A stretch of DNA of 64,000 bases from Lysobacteraceae bacterium (GCA_023657465.1 JAGTJX010000001.1:173090-237089), one strand, 5' to 3'. Counted from the stretch's first letter, positions 46,220 through 54,309 are shown. Notes: generated by a model not told the origin, from the sequence alone. Translations and numbers: made by a program.

Positions 46220-46687
46220 ATGATAAACATAGTAAAAGAGCAAAAGGGTGATGTTTTAGTTGTTAAACTCAGTGGATCGATCGAGGAGAGTGTAGATTTT
46301 GACAAATTAATCGGACCAGCCACCAAAGAAATTATGGTGAGCACTAAGGCAGTCCCAAGAATCAACTCTATTGGAGTTAAAGCCTGGATTAAGTACTTTC
46401 AGGGGCTTGCTGCAAAAAAAACAAAGATCACTTATATTGAGTGCTCGATGGCAATCGTTGAGCAAATCAACCTCATTTCAAACTTCATTTGTGGTGGAAC
46501 CGTTAGCTCTCTCTATGTTCCTTATCTCTGTCAAAATTGTGGCGCTGAATCTGCAGCTCCTTACACTACTGACCAGGTCAAAAAGCTAGAATTTAAAATG
46601 CCGGATGCCAAATGCCCTAAGTGCGGCGGCAAAGCAAGTTTCGACGATATAGCAGAAGAGTACTTTTATTTTTTAATGAACGGATAA
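46220..46687 (+). CDS. STAS-domain protein with zinc-ribbon cysteines
   Basis: A 155-residue candidate anti-anti-sigma-type protein. Residues 1-90 follow the STAS layout (VLVVKLSGSIEESVDF, then RINSIGVKAWIKYFQ), with Ser50 where phosphorylated Ser lies in SpoIIAA/RsbV. After residue 100 there are two CxxC pairs (YLCQNCG at 104-107 and AKCPKCGG at 132-135), which would bind one zinc. The STAS plus zinc-ribbon architecture is uncommon. It is the first gene of the rightward operon, 1 bp from the HATPase gene, and lies 54 bp from the divergent phosphatase. Confidence 0.8.
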   Translation: MINIVKEQKGDVLVVKLSGSIEESVDFDKLIGPATKEIMVSTKAVPRINSIGVKAWIKYFQGLAAKKTKITYIECSMAIVEQINLISNFICGGTVSSLYVPYLCQNCGAESAAPYTTDQVKKLEFKMPDAKCPKCGGKASFDDIAEEYFYFLMNG

Positions 46688-46688
46688 A

Positions 46689-47663
46689 ATGGGGAAAAAA
46701 CTTTTACTTATTTCAACACATAAAAAAGATCATGACTTCATTCAAGCAATGTCAAAGATTGCTGAAGTCGATCCTATTATTTGCGAGAACGCCAAAGCTG
46801 GAGTAGATCATATTACTAAAGGTGTAGACTGTATTTTTGTTGATGTCTCTACACCAGATCTCTACTTAGCATTTGAAAAGTCCATTCAAGACTCAGTGGG
46901 AATGTTTTCAGACAAAATCAATGCAAACTTAGTTCACTTCATTGTTCAGTCAGATGAGCTCAATGATTCAAAAGCCATTATCTCAAGTCCGCTTTATGGA
47001 AATTTACTTCAAAGAAACTATGAACCTCAAAGTGAAACGGCCGGACTCTATGGTAGGTTTCTAAAAAGAGAATTAGCAGACAAAGCACTTGGTCTAGAAA
47101 ATATGCTTTCTCCCGGTGCGAAAATTCAAACTATTAAATTTACAAGGACTTCACAAAAGCAAGATGCAGTTGAAGCCATTAGAAACTACGTCATTTCTGC
47201 AAAATTTAAAGCAAGACTTTCATCAGTAATTGCAAATGCTGTAGATGAACTCCTAATGAATGCGATGTTTGATGCACCTGTAGACGAGATGAACAAACGC
47301 ATTTACACACAAACCTCTCGTAATACTAATATTAATCTTGAAGGAAAAGCCCTTGTAGAGATGAAAGTAGGCTTTGATGAAAATTACTTGGCAGTCACAG
47401 TCGCAGATCAATTTGGTAGTCTTAAAAAAGCTGCTGTCGTCACACACTTGATGAAAAGCTATATCGATGAAAGCTACAAACTCAAACTCACTAGTGCTGG
47501 AGCTGGTCTTGGGCTAGGAAATGTATTCAGATCAGGAGCTAATTTTATTTTTTCATGTGATCAAGGCGTCAGAACAGAAGTTTCACTGTTCTTTAAACGC
47601 ACAGCAAGCTTCAAAGACTTCAAACAACAATTCAGATTCTTAGGAACTCAGTTCTATTTCTAA
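46689..47663 (+). CDS. HATPase (RsbW-like) protein with receiver-like N-terminus
   Basis: A 324-residue protein. Residues 1-125 resemble a receiver fold but lack its acidic pocket and Lys pattern (CIFVDVSTPDLYL is the closest to the phospho-Asp strand). Residues 145-310 form a GHKL/HATPase domain: an N-box with Glu187 and Asn191 (ANAVDELLMNAM), ADQFG in the G1 position and GAGLGLGNVF in the lid/G2 position. This is the layout of an anti-sigma-factor serine kinase. With the STAS gene 1 bp upstream and the PP2C gene divergent, it completes a partner-switching set; no sigma factor is in the window. Confidence 0.75.
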   Translation: MGKKLLLISTHKKDHDFIQAMSKIAEVDPIICENAKAGVDHITKGVDCIFVDVSTPDLYLAFEKSIQDSVGMFSDKINANLVHFIVQSDELNDSKAIISSPLYGNLLQRNYEPQSETAGLYGRFLKRELADKALGLENMLSPGAKIQTIKFTRTSQKQDAVEAIRNYVISAKFKARLSSVIANAVDELLMNAMFDAPVDEMNKRIYTQTSRNTNINLEGKALVEMKVGFDENYLAVTVADQFGSLKKAAVVTHLMKSYIDESYKLKLTSAGAGLGLGNVFRSGANFIFSCDQGVRTEVSLFFKRTASFKDFKQQFRFLGTQFYF

Positions 47664-48270
47664 AACATCTTTACCCAAAATCATCCTTGCGTCTTCTTCA
47701 CCCAGAAGGCAGGAGTTGCTTAAAAATGCAGGCATTGATTTTGTTGTTCAATCACCGAAAACGGATGAATCCATTAAAAAGAATGAACCTGCAAGAAAAA
47801 TGGTAGAGCGACTTTCCTATGAAAAAGCAATTGCAATTACTCAAACAATTTCCAACAATCATTTCATAGTTATAGCTGCAGACACTACTGTTGTTTCTCC
47901 AAAGAACGAGATTATAGGAAAGCCAGCCAATTTATCTCAGGCAAAAATGATGCTTGAGAAAATATTAGGAAAAACTCACCATGTATTAACTGCGTATACA
48001 ATTATTGAAGTGAAGAACAACAAACCCATTAAAAAAATTACTCGTACTATTGAGACATTAGTAAAAATGAGATCACTCGATTCTCTTTCGATTCGTCATT
48101 ATCTCTCATTAGGTGAATCTTTAGATAAAGCGGGATCTTATGCCGCTCAGGGCCACGGGATGAACTTGATTGAATCGATCTCTGGCAGTTATACTAATGT
48201 GATAGGATTACCCATGAGTGAACTAATTCAAGATCTGAGAAAAAAATTTAAATATCCATGTCCATTTTAA
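47656..48270 (+). CDS. maf: Maf-like nucleotide pyrophosphatase, no canonical start codon
   Basis: Maf proteins hydrolyse non-canonical or canonical NTPs (dTTP/UTP pyrophosphatase type). The essential motif SSSPRRQELLKNAGIDF is encoded at about 47690-47740, upstream of the first TTG (47716). In frame, between the TAG at 47641 and that motif, there is no ATG, GTG or TTG. An ATT at 47656, 10 bp after AGGA, would give ISKTSLPKIILASSSPRR, the natural N-terminus of about 204 residues. The catalytic Asp appears in VIAADTTVV, and KAGSYAAQGHG follows near residue 155. It overlaps the HATPase gene's stop by 8 bp and yggS by 13 bp. Confidence 0.8.
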   Translation: MSKTSLPKIILASSSPRRQELLKNAGIDFVVQSPKTDESIKKNEPARKMVERLSYEKAIAITQTISNNHFIVIAADTTVVSPKNEIIGKPANLSQAKMMLEKILGKTHHVLTAYTIIEVKNNKPIKKITRTIETLVKMRSLDSLSIRHYLSLGESLDKAGSYAAQGHGMNLIESISGSYTNVIGLPMSELIQDLRKKFKYPCPF

Positions 48271-48926
48271 AATCTAATTACGAAACAATTCTTTCTAAGA
48301 TTTCCGCAGCTGCCAAAGGCCGGCCTGTGACTCTAGTCGCTGTATCAAAGTCTCAGCCCGTTGAAAAAATCATTGAGCTTTATAAATTAGGTCATAGAGA
48401 CTTCGGGGAAAACTACGCTCAAGAACTTCATGAAAAAATCATCTTACTTGATGAAAAGGGTATTAAAGATATTCGTTGGCACTTCATTGGGCACTTACAA
48501 ACCAATAAAGTACGTTCTATTATTCCAAGAGTGTTTTGTATTCATTCGGTTGATTCAGACAAGCTCATTAAAGAAATTTCTAAACGTGTTGCTGAAGCCG
48601 AAAGACCTCCCGTTGCTTGTTTCGTTGAAGTCAATCTCTCGAGTGAACAAAACAAATCCGGAGTAATTGCTAACTTAGTTCCTGGGCTTGTAAAAACACT
48701 CAATGACCTTGATGGTGTAGGCATTTGCGGCCTGATGTGCATTCCAAATCCTGACAGAAAAGATAAATCATCAGACTTCAAAAAATTGAAAGAACTTGCA
48801 CTAGTCTCAATAGGGCCAAAACCATTTCTTTCAATGGGCATGTCTGATGATTATGAAGTCGCAATAGAAAACGGCTCGACTCACGTCCGCATCGGAACCG
48901 CACTTTTCGGTGAACGCGAGTCATGA
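48258..48926 (+). CDS. YggS family PLP-binding homeostasis protein
   Basis: A single-domain alanine-racemase-fold protein that binds PLP without known catalysis and helps keep PLP and amino-acid pools in balance. The PLP lysine is Lys31 in LVAVSKSQP, and GENYAQE follows near residue 52. The C-terminal LSMGMSDDYEVAIENGSTHVRIGTALFG is the family signature. At 222 residues it is full length. It overlaps maf by 13 bp. The island attachment site begins 8 bp after its stop codon. Confidence 0.93.
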   Translation: MSILKSNYETILSKISAAAKGRPVTLVAVSKSQPVEKIIELYKLGHRDFGENYAQELHEKIILLDEKGIKDIRWHFIGHLQTNKVRSIIPRVFCIHSVDSDKLIKEISKRVAEAERPPVACFVEVNLSSEQNKSGVIANLVPGLVKTLNDLDGVGICGLMCIPNPDRKDKSSDFKKLKELALVSIGPKPFLSMGMSDDYEVAIENGSTHVRIGTALFGERES

Positions 48927-48933
48927 AAATAAA

Positions 48934-48976
48934 TGGCGGAGAAGGAGAATTCCTTGGCTCCCGCCGTTAAGTTTTT
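48934..48976 (+). other. Left attachment site (attL), overlapping a hairpin with T-run
   Basis: The first 14 bases match the tRNA-Ser 3' end at 62051-62064. The same segment folds into a hairpin (ggcgg at 48935 with ccgcc at 48961, and aagga/tcctt inside), followed by gttaagttttt. It may therefore also terminate the STAS-HATPase-maf-yggS transcript. Confidence 0.65.
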
Positions 48977-49046
48977 AAAATCGAAATCAATTTCATCTTG
49001 AGCCTATTCCCAAGAAGCAAAAAGTAGCAAACCACAGCGTTATTTT

Positions 49047-50169
49047 TTATTCTGATTTACCCGCCCCGAAGCTCGGTAGCTGATAAATCGCAGCGCTTGT
49101 ATTTTTGGGTATTTCGTAACCGATTTTGTCGGTCCCACCATTTAGCTCAACACCGGCTAGTCTCAAATAGACATTCGTCGTGTCGATATCCGCATGACCC
49201 ACAATCGCCATCACCCTCGCCAGCGATTCTCCTAGTGAAAGAAGATTCGTAATAAAGGTTGCACGAAGGTCATGAAACTTAATGGGTGTAATCCCAATAG
49301 ATTTGCAGAAGCTTTTAATCACTTCTGCTGCATCACCACGCGTCCATTCGGTGAGGTGGGGGAGTACGAATTCTTCTTTTGAGTTTTTAAGTTTTAACTC
49401 TTTTAAAAACAAAAGTAGATCATCAGAGATTGGAACCATCCTGATTTTTTAATTTTTTGGTGGATGTGAACCCATTTTTAGAACTCCAACTCCGACCCAC
49501 GTGGACGAATCTGTTTTCAAGGTCGATATCAGTCCACCTTAGAGCATAAAGCTCACCCGACCTCATGCCCGTAAACAAAGCCATAACCCAGATTGGATAA
49601 AATCTGTGGTTGGTGCTCTTTGCGTCTCGCAGCAGTGTGGCTGCCTCAAAATTCGTCAAAACTTTCTTTTCAGTTTCAGGAACCTTGATTGCCATACCTT
49701 GCGCCGGATTGCGATCGATGTGCCCATGATCTACTGCCATCTGAAAAACACGTTTTATGATTTTTAAAACGTATTTTCTCGTATGCGCGGTTATTTCTAC
49801 AGGGATCGTTTGATTGAGAAGTTCATGCACATCATTTTTTGTTATGTGTTTGAGCTCTTTTTGTCCCCACGGTTTTACTAGCCACTTTGAGATGGTCTTT
49901 TCGTAACTATAAACCGTCGACGGCCGATAACTATGTCGCATTGTTTGGATGCACTCCGTAGTCCACTCATTAAAGCTAATCGAAGATTTTTCCTCTTTTA
50001 GGTTTGCAAGCTCTCGCTTGAGTTCAAACTCGGTTACCTGAGCAGATCTTAGCGTTTCAATCCCACGTCGCTTCCTTTGAACTCTTAATCCTTTGCGGTC
50101 GTGCCCATGCACGTAAACCTCAAAGAGTTTTTGATTAGTGGTTTGATCAATATAAGTACGTATTGCCAT
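49047..50169 (-). pseudogene. Tyrosine recombinase (integrase 1), split by a frameshift
   Basis: A phage-type integrase read in two frames. The first part (50169-49423, 248 residues) has the SAM-like DNA-binding domain and the first catalytic Arg (FTGMRSGELYALRW). The second part (from ATG 49439 to 49047, 130 residues) has HDLRATF (His and second Arg), the GHADIDTTNVYL box and the Tyr nucleophile. The frames differ by one base at an A6 run near 49450; losing one A would join STKKLK to IRMVPIS. Both halves look otherwise intact. Either it is inactivated, or the two parts are made separately. It ends 99 bp from attL, and the excisionase-like gene lies just upstream. Confidence 0.8.
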
Positions 50170-50170
50170 T

Positions 50171-50392
50171 TTATGTCCCTTTCTTTTGGATCAGGGACTG
50201 GCAATCCTCTCGTTTGAATCTGAGTCTTCGACCAAGTTTATACGCACAAATTTGGACATAGTGAATCATGATCCGTATCGCATTCTCGCTTAGACTCAAA
50301 AAACGAGCTGCTTCTTTCGTTGATACCCACTCGCATTTGATTTCGTTTTCAAAGAACAATGAACCACTACATCCTACATCATGTGCATTCAT
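50171..50392 (-). CDS. Excisionase-like helix-turn-helix protein
   Basis: A 73-residue DNA-binding protein of the MerR-like/HTH_17 type used as excisionase or integrase regulator. The core is EWVSTKEAARFLSLSENAIRIMIHYVQICAYKLGRRLRF (about 22-60), with the typical helix, turn, helix and beta-wing ending in RLRFKREDC. Its stop is 1 bp from the integrase 1 start, so the two are co-translated, the usual xis-int order. Confidence 0.8.
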   Translation of the reverse strand: MNAHDVGCSGSLFFENEIKCEWVSTKEAARFLSLSENAIRIMIHYVQICAYKLGRRLRFKREDCQSLIQKKGT

Positions 50393-50463
50393 GAGATCTA
50401 GTTTTCCTTTTTTTATCTCTCCCCAGGTTTTTTATTTACCCCGTCCGCATTCACTCACTCTCT

Positions 50464-50539
50464 CGCTCCGTCATGGCTGACCACTTCCAATCCATTACTT
50501 CAGTAATGAAGATGGGGAGTGGTCAGCCTTGACTGAGCG
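50464..50539. repeat. Long inverted repeat, 22-base arms, near integrase 1
   Basis: Arms at 50464-50485 and 50518-50539 match in 20 of 22 positions and share a perfect 11-base core (ggctgaccact). The 32-base loop contains another 6-bp stem (cattac at 50493, gtaatg at 50503). On the plus strand it is followed by tctttatttta, so a terminator for rightward transcripts is possible. There is no gene in 50393-50678 otherwise. An oriT, a recombinase accessory site or a small RNA are alternatives. Confidence 0.6.
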
Positions 50540-50678
50540 TCTTTATTTTACAATTCACGGACGAGTAAATGGCTAGAATCGCTATAAAAATTAGCTTTAC
50601 GCTTAGAGTTCTTGGTTGATTGTTTGACCGGCCCGCATAGGCCGGTGTCGTTTACTATTTGAACAAAACCCAAAACAT

Positions 50679-51080
50679 TTATGCTGCTCTTGGTTTATGT
50701 TTTAGAATCACCGAAAAATCAGCATTTGGGAACGCTGCCATCATCCCAGCAATCGTTTCAAGAGTGGGATTTTCTTCGCCCGACTCAAGTCTCTGGTAAT
50801 GACGAAAGGTGATGTTACCGATTTTTTTTGCAGCTTGCTCCTGCGTTAAGCCTTCTTTGGCTCGCAAGATTCTCAGTAACGTTGCAAGCTTTACAGCTGG
50901 GGTGAGCGCACCAAACTCAAATAAACTACGGCTTGCGTCTTCAAACCCGTAGCCAACAATTTTATTTGTTTTCTCAGATTTAAAAGCAGTGATTTGGTGA
51001 TTTAGCTCTTCTCCGTAGTTCGCTGTTTTTTTGAAAAAAACTTCAGCATAATCTCGGTCAGAATCATAAAAAATATTCAT
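50679..51080 (-). CDS. Antitoxin-like protein: DUF2283-like N-terminus plus XRE HTH
   Basis: A 133-residue protein. Residues 1-55 (MNIFYDSDRDYAEVFF, VGYGFEDASRSL) resemble the DUF2283 strand-rich domain. Residues 75-130 form an XRE helix-turn-helix (GLTQEQAAKKIGNITFRHYQRLESGEENPTLETIAGM). It is encoded directly after the toxin-like gene with a 4-bp overlap, and a palindrome covers the operon start, the standard arrangement of an autoregulated toxin-antitoxin pair with toxin first. Confidence 0.7.
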   Translation of the reverse strand: MNIFYDSDRDYAEVFFKKTANYGEELNHQITAFKSEKTNKIVGYGFEDASRSLFEFGALTPAVKLATLLRILRAKEGLTQEQAAKKIGNITFRHYQRLESGEENPTLETIAGMMAAFPNADFSVILKHKPRAA

Positions 51081-51427
51081 AGTACTTCTCCTTCATCTTT
51101 TCGGCACAACGTTTCGCCTGCTTTCATCGCGTTTGTTGTCATGGCAGTTGAAACAAACAATCCGTCTTTTAAAACCTTCACCACCACAACCTTAAACCTA
51201 AGTCTTCCTTCAGGATGCGTTTTTACTTGGTAAAAAAGCTCAATCGGTTCCTGATTGATACTTTTCTTGGGTGACTGCCTCACCTCAAGCGGATCGCCCA
51301 GTACCGATTTAATGTCATCCATCGTAATTTCAGGGTGTGACTCCTGAATGTGCTCCCAAGACTGCTCCGATAGCTCGACACTACGGCCTTGGTAGTCCTT
51401 GATTTTCACAGATTTATTATACGACAT
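51077..51427 (-). CDS. Putative toxin with BECR/RelE-like nuclease features
   Basis: A 116-residue protein. The pattern SWEHIQESHPEI, LGDPLEVRQSPKKS, LFYQVKTHPEGRLRFKVVVVKVLKDGLFVSTAMTTNAM fits the BECR (Barnase-EndoU-ColicinE5-RelE) fold nucleases found in prophages, with a central strand block and a final Thr-rich strand. The family cannot be named with certainty. Together with the overlapping antitoxin-like gene it forms a two-gene operon. The start ATG lies within a 16-bp palindrome. Confidence 0.6.
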   Translation of the reverse strand: MSYNKSVKIKDYQGRSVELSEQSWEHIQESHPEITMDDIKSVLGDPLEVRQSPKKSINQEPIELFYQVKTHPEGRLRFKVVVVKVLKDGLFVSTAMTTNAMKAGETLCRKDEGEVL

Positions 51428-51436
51428 ATATGTCGT
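51421..51436. promoter_or_regulatory. 16-bp palindromic operator at the toxin start
   Basis: The sequence acgacatatatgtcgt is a perfect palindrome and includes the toxin start codon (51425-51427 on the minus strand). A regulator bound here would block both transcription and translation initiation; the XRE antitoxin is the likely ligand. Confidence 0.6.
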
Positions 51437-51540
51437 TTATGCAATTCATGGCATTTTACCTTTCTTGAGACTCCATTAATCTCGCCCCCATAGTTGCAAG
51501 GTCATGCCAGCCTCAAAATATAGCTAACCTATTGAAATTA

Positions 51541-51606
51541 CATAAGCCCATAGTCTCAAACTTGAGACTCAGTCTCACGCGAGTCTCAGAGGAGTCTCAA
51601 AACAGG
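51541..51606. repeat. AGTCTCA repeat cluster
   Basis: The heptamer agtctca occurs at 51552, 51571, 51582 and 51593 (steps of 19, 11 and 11 bases), one helical turn apart for the last three. The first copy is also part of a palindrome gtctcaa-ac-ttgagac. A further gagactc lies at 51467. The region between the toxin operon and the small secreted protein has no gene, so these look like binding sites for a regulator or iterons. Confidence 0.5.
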
Positions 51607-51774
51607 TTCCAAGAATTCATATAGCACACTATATAAATACAGTATTGCGTAGTAAGTTATTTCGGGCTATATTCCGTACCGATTTAGAAATCGCCCCAAG
51701 TGACTCGATACTCGAAGAATTACCGAGCGCGATTGTGGTGTGAAACATTGGTCTGATGGCCAGAAGGAAGAAGT

Positions 51775-52053
51775 ATGAAAACAATTGCTTTAGTAATGTT
51801 GTTATTGGCTAGTTCAATGAACGCTCATGCAAATGGACTTTGCGGAAAAGCTCAATCAGTCATTTTTTTTGAAAATGGAACAGTTAGCCTAACAATCGCT
51901 TTGAAAGATGGTTCTTTCCTAAGAGCACCAATTAAAAAGGAAGCAATTTCAACAATTAATTTGGCATTGCAAGAGTCAACGCTGGAAGTCTGCGGAGAAG
52001 AAAGTCACGACTCTAGTAAAGTTTTTTCTCAAATTGAAATCAGAAAACCCTAA
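51775..52053 (+). CDS. Small exported protein with two cysteines
   Basis: A 92-residue protein with a clear signal peptide (MKTIALVMLLLASSMNAHANG). The mature 70 residues are strand-like and include two Cys (LCGKAQ, EVCGEE) that could form a disulfide. A ribosome site (agaaggaag) precedes the ATG. No family is recognised. It stands alone between the AGTCTCA repeats and the UPF0236-like IS. Confidence 0.6.
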   Translation: MKTIALVMLLLASSMNAHANGLCGKAQSVIFFENGTVSLTIALKDGSFLRAPIKKEAISTINLALQESTLEVCGEESHDSSKVFSQIEIRKP

Positions 52054-52192
52054 TCTTTAGTTCGAAAGGCACGTGCTAAAGCAAAAGATTAAATCGCAAA
52101 AACCAAGAAATCCGGTTTGCGAGGAATAACAAAGGATTTTGAAACAAGATTAGAAAACAAATCATTGGTTAGATAGCGTCCGAAAGTCCTTG

Positions 52193-53655
52193 GTACAATT
52201 TTCACTTAACCTCAATTCACAAACTGAGCTCCAGCAAATTCAATCTTCATTTTCCCGTCTAGTTTGAGTGTATCACTCCAATATTTTTCCCATTCATTTG
52301 AATTCGTAAATCTCTTCAGAATGATCTTCGTCATCTGTGCTGCTCCCTTGGGACTCCAGTTGCATCCGATTCGTTTGAGTCGTAGTTTTATTTCTCTCAT
52401 CATGCGCTCAATGATGGAGCTCACTTTCGGAGGAGCATCCCCCTTCCTGATCCAGACTCTGACATAGTTAAAGAGCTTTGCTTTTGCATTCTCTACATAT
52501 GTCGCAGTTTGAAAATACTGCTTTTCTTTCAGATCTTTCACGAGTGCATTCATTTGCCTTTCCGCATTAAATACCGAGACCTCTAGATTTAGAATTTCTT
52601 CGGTTTTTACTTTGTCTCTTGGTTCGTTGGGTAGCGGGATTCTCATGATTTCATGAAGCTGGTCTTTCACTTTTCTGGTTTCTTCGTTATTTGCTTCATC
52701 CTGGTACTTCATCACAGACTTCAGATCATACGTCAGATGCCACTGGCAGCGCTGCTGGGTCTTTGCTAGTTTTCCTAGTCCTCGTTCAATGGCTAGTTCT
52801 CCATCACTCACTAAGAGCTCTGCTATGGGCTTAGATTTCAGCTTGGGATGGTGATTAGCCCGTTTTACGAGTCTCCCAATTTCGTTCCATTTTTCTTCAT
52901 TGAAGACTCCCATGGGAATCGTTTTGCCGTGCTTGTCGATCCCTAGAATCACTCGAATTTGTTCAAGAGGTCTATTGTCAGCATCTCGTTTTGGGTTTTT
53001 CTTCTCATCCTCTTTTTGAGCGTTCGTCTTGAACCTGGGATACCCAGTTCCATCTGCAACAATTGTAACGAGCTCTTTCTGTTCCAGCTTTAAGTGAGCA
53101 GAGTCAGTCTTCTGAACCCAAGTATGGATTTTACTTTTTCCGAGTGGGTTGCCACCAATATCTGTCATGTGTTTTGCTGATCGTCTGTAGCTCTGGTGAC
53201 TTGCAGTCTCGCATGCAATTTTTTCGAGTTCTAACGTATGCGACGTGTAGAGCTTAACGTTTAAAAACTGTCTTAGTGGAATGAACGATTCCTTGCAGTT
53301 TTTTTGCATTTGAGCCTCATCCAGTGGAATTTGATTTTTCCTATTGTAGAATCAATACGTCTTGGTTCTCTGCTCGATCTGACAAAGTAGGGAGTTTTAC
53401 AGCAGGGTTTTACGTTGATGCTCGCTAATGACTCTTTTGTCTGCACTCCTGTCAGTGAGTCACAGAGATCACCATCCATCCACTCTAAAATCAGCGTTAT
53501 CACTGCTGGCATTCCGTTTTTATCGAACACCTCCTTGGTTCTGATCACTAGTTCATCAAACGAAAAGGTTTCTTTTTTAATATCCGCATCCAAAAACACA
53601 GCGATCCGTCGCTTCATTTTTTCCTCCAATCATTTTGACTAGAGGAAAATTCTAC
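52193..53655. mobile_element. Insertion sequence with UPF0236/ISLre2-like transposase
   Basis: The element contains one transposase read across a frameshift (52212-53629). Short imperfect terminal repeats are visible: gtacaattttc at 52193-52203 and gaaaattctac at 53645-53655 (reverse complement gtagaattttc, 10 of 11). The exact ends and any target duplication are uncertain. The right end lies within the 3' end of the gene at 53652-54050. Confidence 0.55.
52212..53629 (-). CDS. UPF0236-like DDE transposase, -1 frameshift at A7
   Basis: Two frames make one protein. The first (53629-53273) ends GKIKFHWMRLKCKK; the second (from 53309 to 52212) continues with NCKESFIPLRQFLNVKLYTS and carries the catalytic core. 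Candidate acidic residues lie in VADGTGYPR and VSDGELAIERG, and CQWHLTYDLK follows. The join is at seven A (about 53297-53303): slipping back one base gives KCKKNCKESF, restoring a CxxxxC knuckle. IS transposases often use such slippery runs, so this is probably programmed rather than decay. Combined length is about 470 residues. Confidence 0.7.
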
Positions 53656-54050
53656 ATGGAAAGTGTTCTCGACCCAAACAGCATCTCCTCGATACCCTTT
53701 GTGTTGTATTTGTGCCAGTAGTGCTCAGCTGCCATATGCAAAAAAATATCATCAGAAACGTCGATTTGTTCGTTCCCATTTTTTGCTTTGATCTCGCTCA
53801 TCCATACATCCGCTAGTTCACTTGATGCTGGAATAAACTCTTTATTTACTTTCCTTGGCTGCCAATCATCGTAAAACTTCACCACCTCATTCCAGTTGTG
53901 GGTTTTTACTCCGAGTCTTGCTAGTTCACTCAGAACCTCAAATGGCGTTGATTCTTCAATCCATGTGATTGCATCTCTCAATTCATTTGCAATGAATTCT
54001 AATCTTTCTTCAATCTCGATCTCTTGCTTCTTTTTCTTCCCCATTTTCAC
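53652..54050 (-). CDS. Hypothetical protein, 3' end possibly cut by the IS
   Basis: A 132-residue, mainly helical, acidic protein beginning with GTG 54050 or ATG 54044 (MGKKKKQEIEIEERLEFI). It contains several Trp (ITWIEE, THNWNEVV, DDWQPR, DVWMSE) and AAEHYWHKYNTKG. No family is recognised. Its last codons and TAG stop overlap the presumed right terminal repeat of the UPF0236-like IS, so the native C-terminus may have been lost. Confidence 0.5.
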   Translation of the reverse strand: MKMGKKKKQEIEIEERLEFIANELRDAITWIEESTPFEVLSELARLGVKTHNWNEVVKFYDDWQPRKVNKEFIPASSELADVWMSEIKAKNGNEQIDVSDDIFLHMAAEHYWHKYNTKGIEEMLFGSRTLSM

Positions 54051-54309
54051 ATCACCATTAAATTCAGAGTGTCCAAAACGACACAGTGGCTATGTTCTTA
54101 AAGTCTGTAAAAACTTTAGACAGGTTGAATCTGAAAATCCACTCTCTTTTACTCTTAAATTGCTCATAACGCCTGGCGCAAGACCTGCATTACTACTCAA
54201 CTAAAGGGTCTTGAGGTTTTAACTACTGGGAAAATAACTTTCCTAGGACTTCGGGACAGTTATTTTTCTAACGCCTGCATTCGCTGATGATGGGTGGAAA
54301 GAGTATGCA

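Noticed and set aside
51541-51606. CRISPR array
   Set aside because: Repeats are only 7 bases with 4-12 base gaps, and no cas gene is present.
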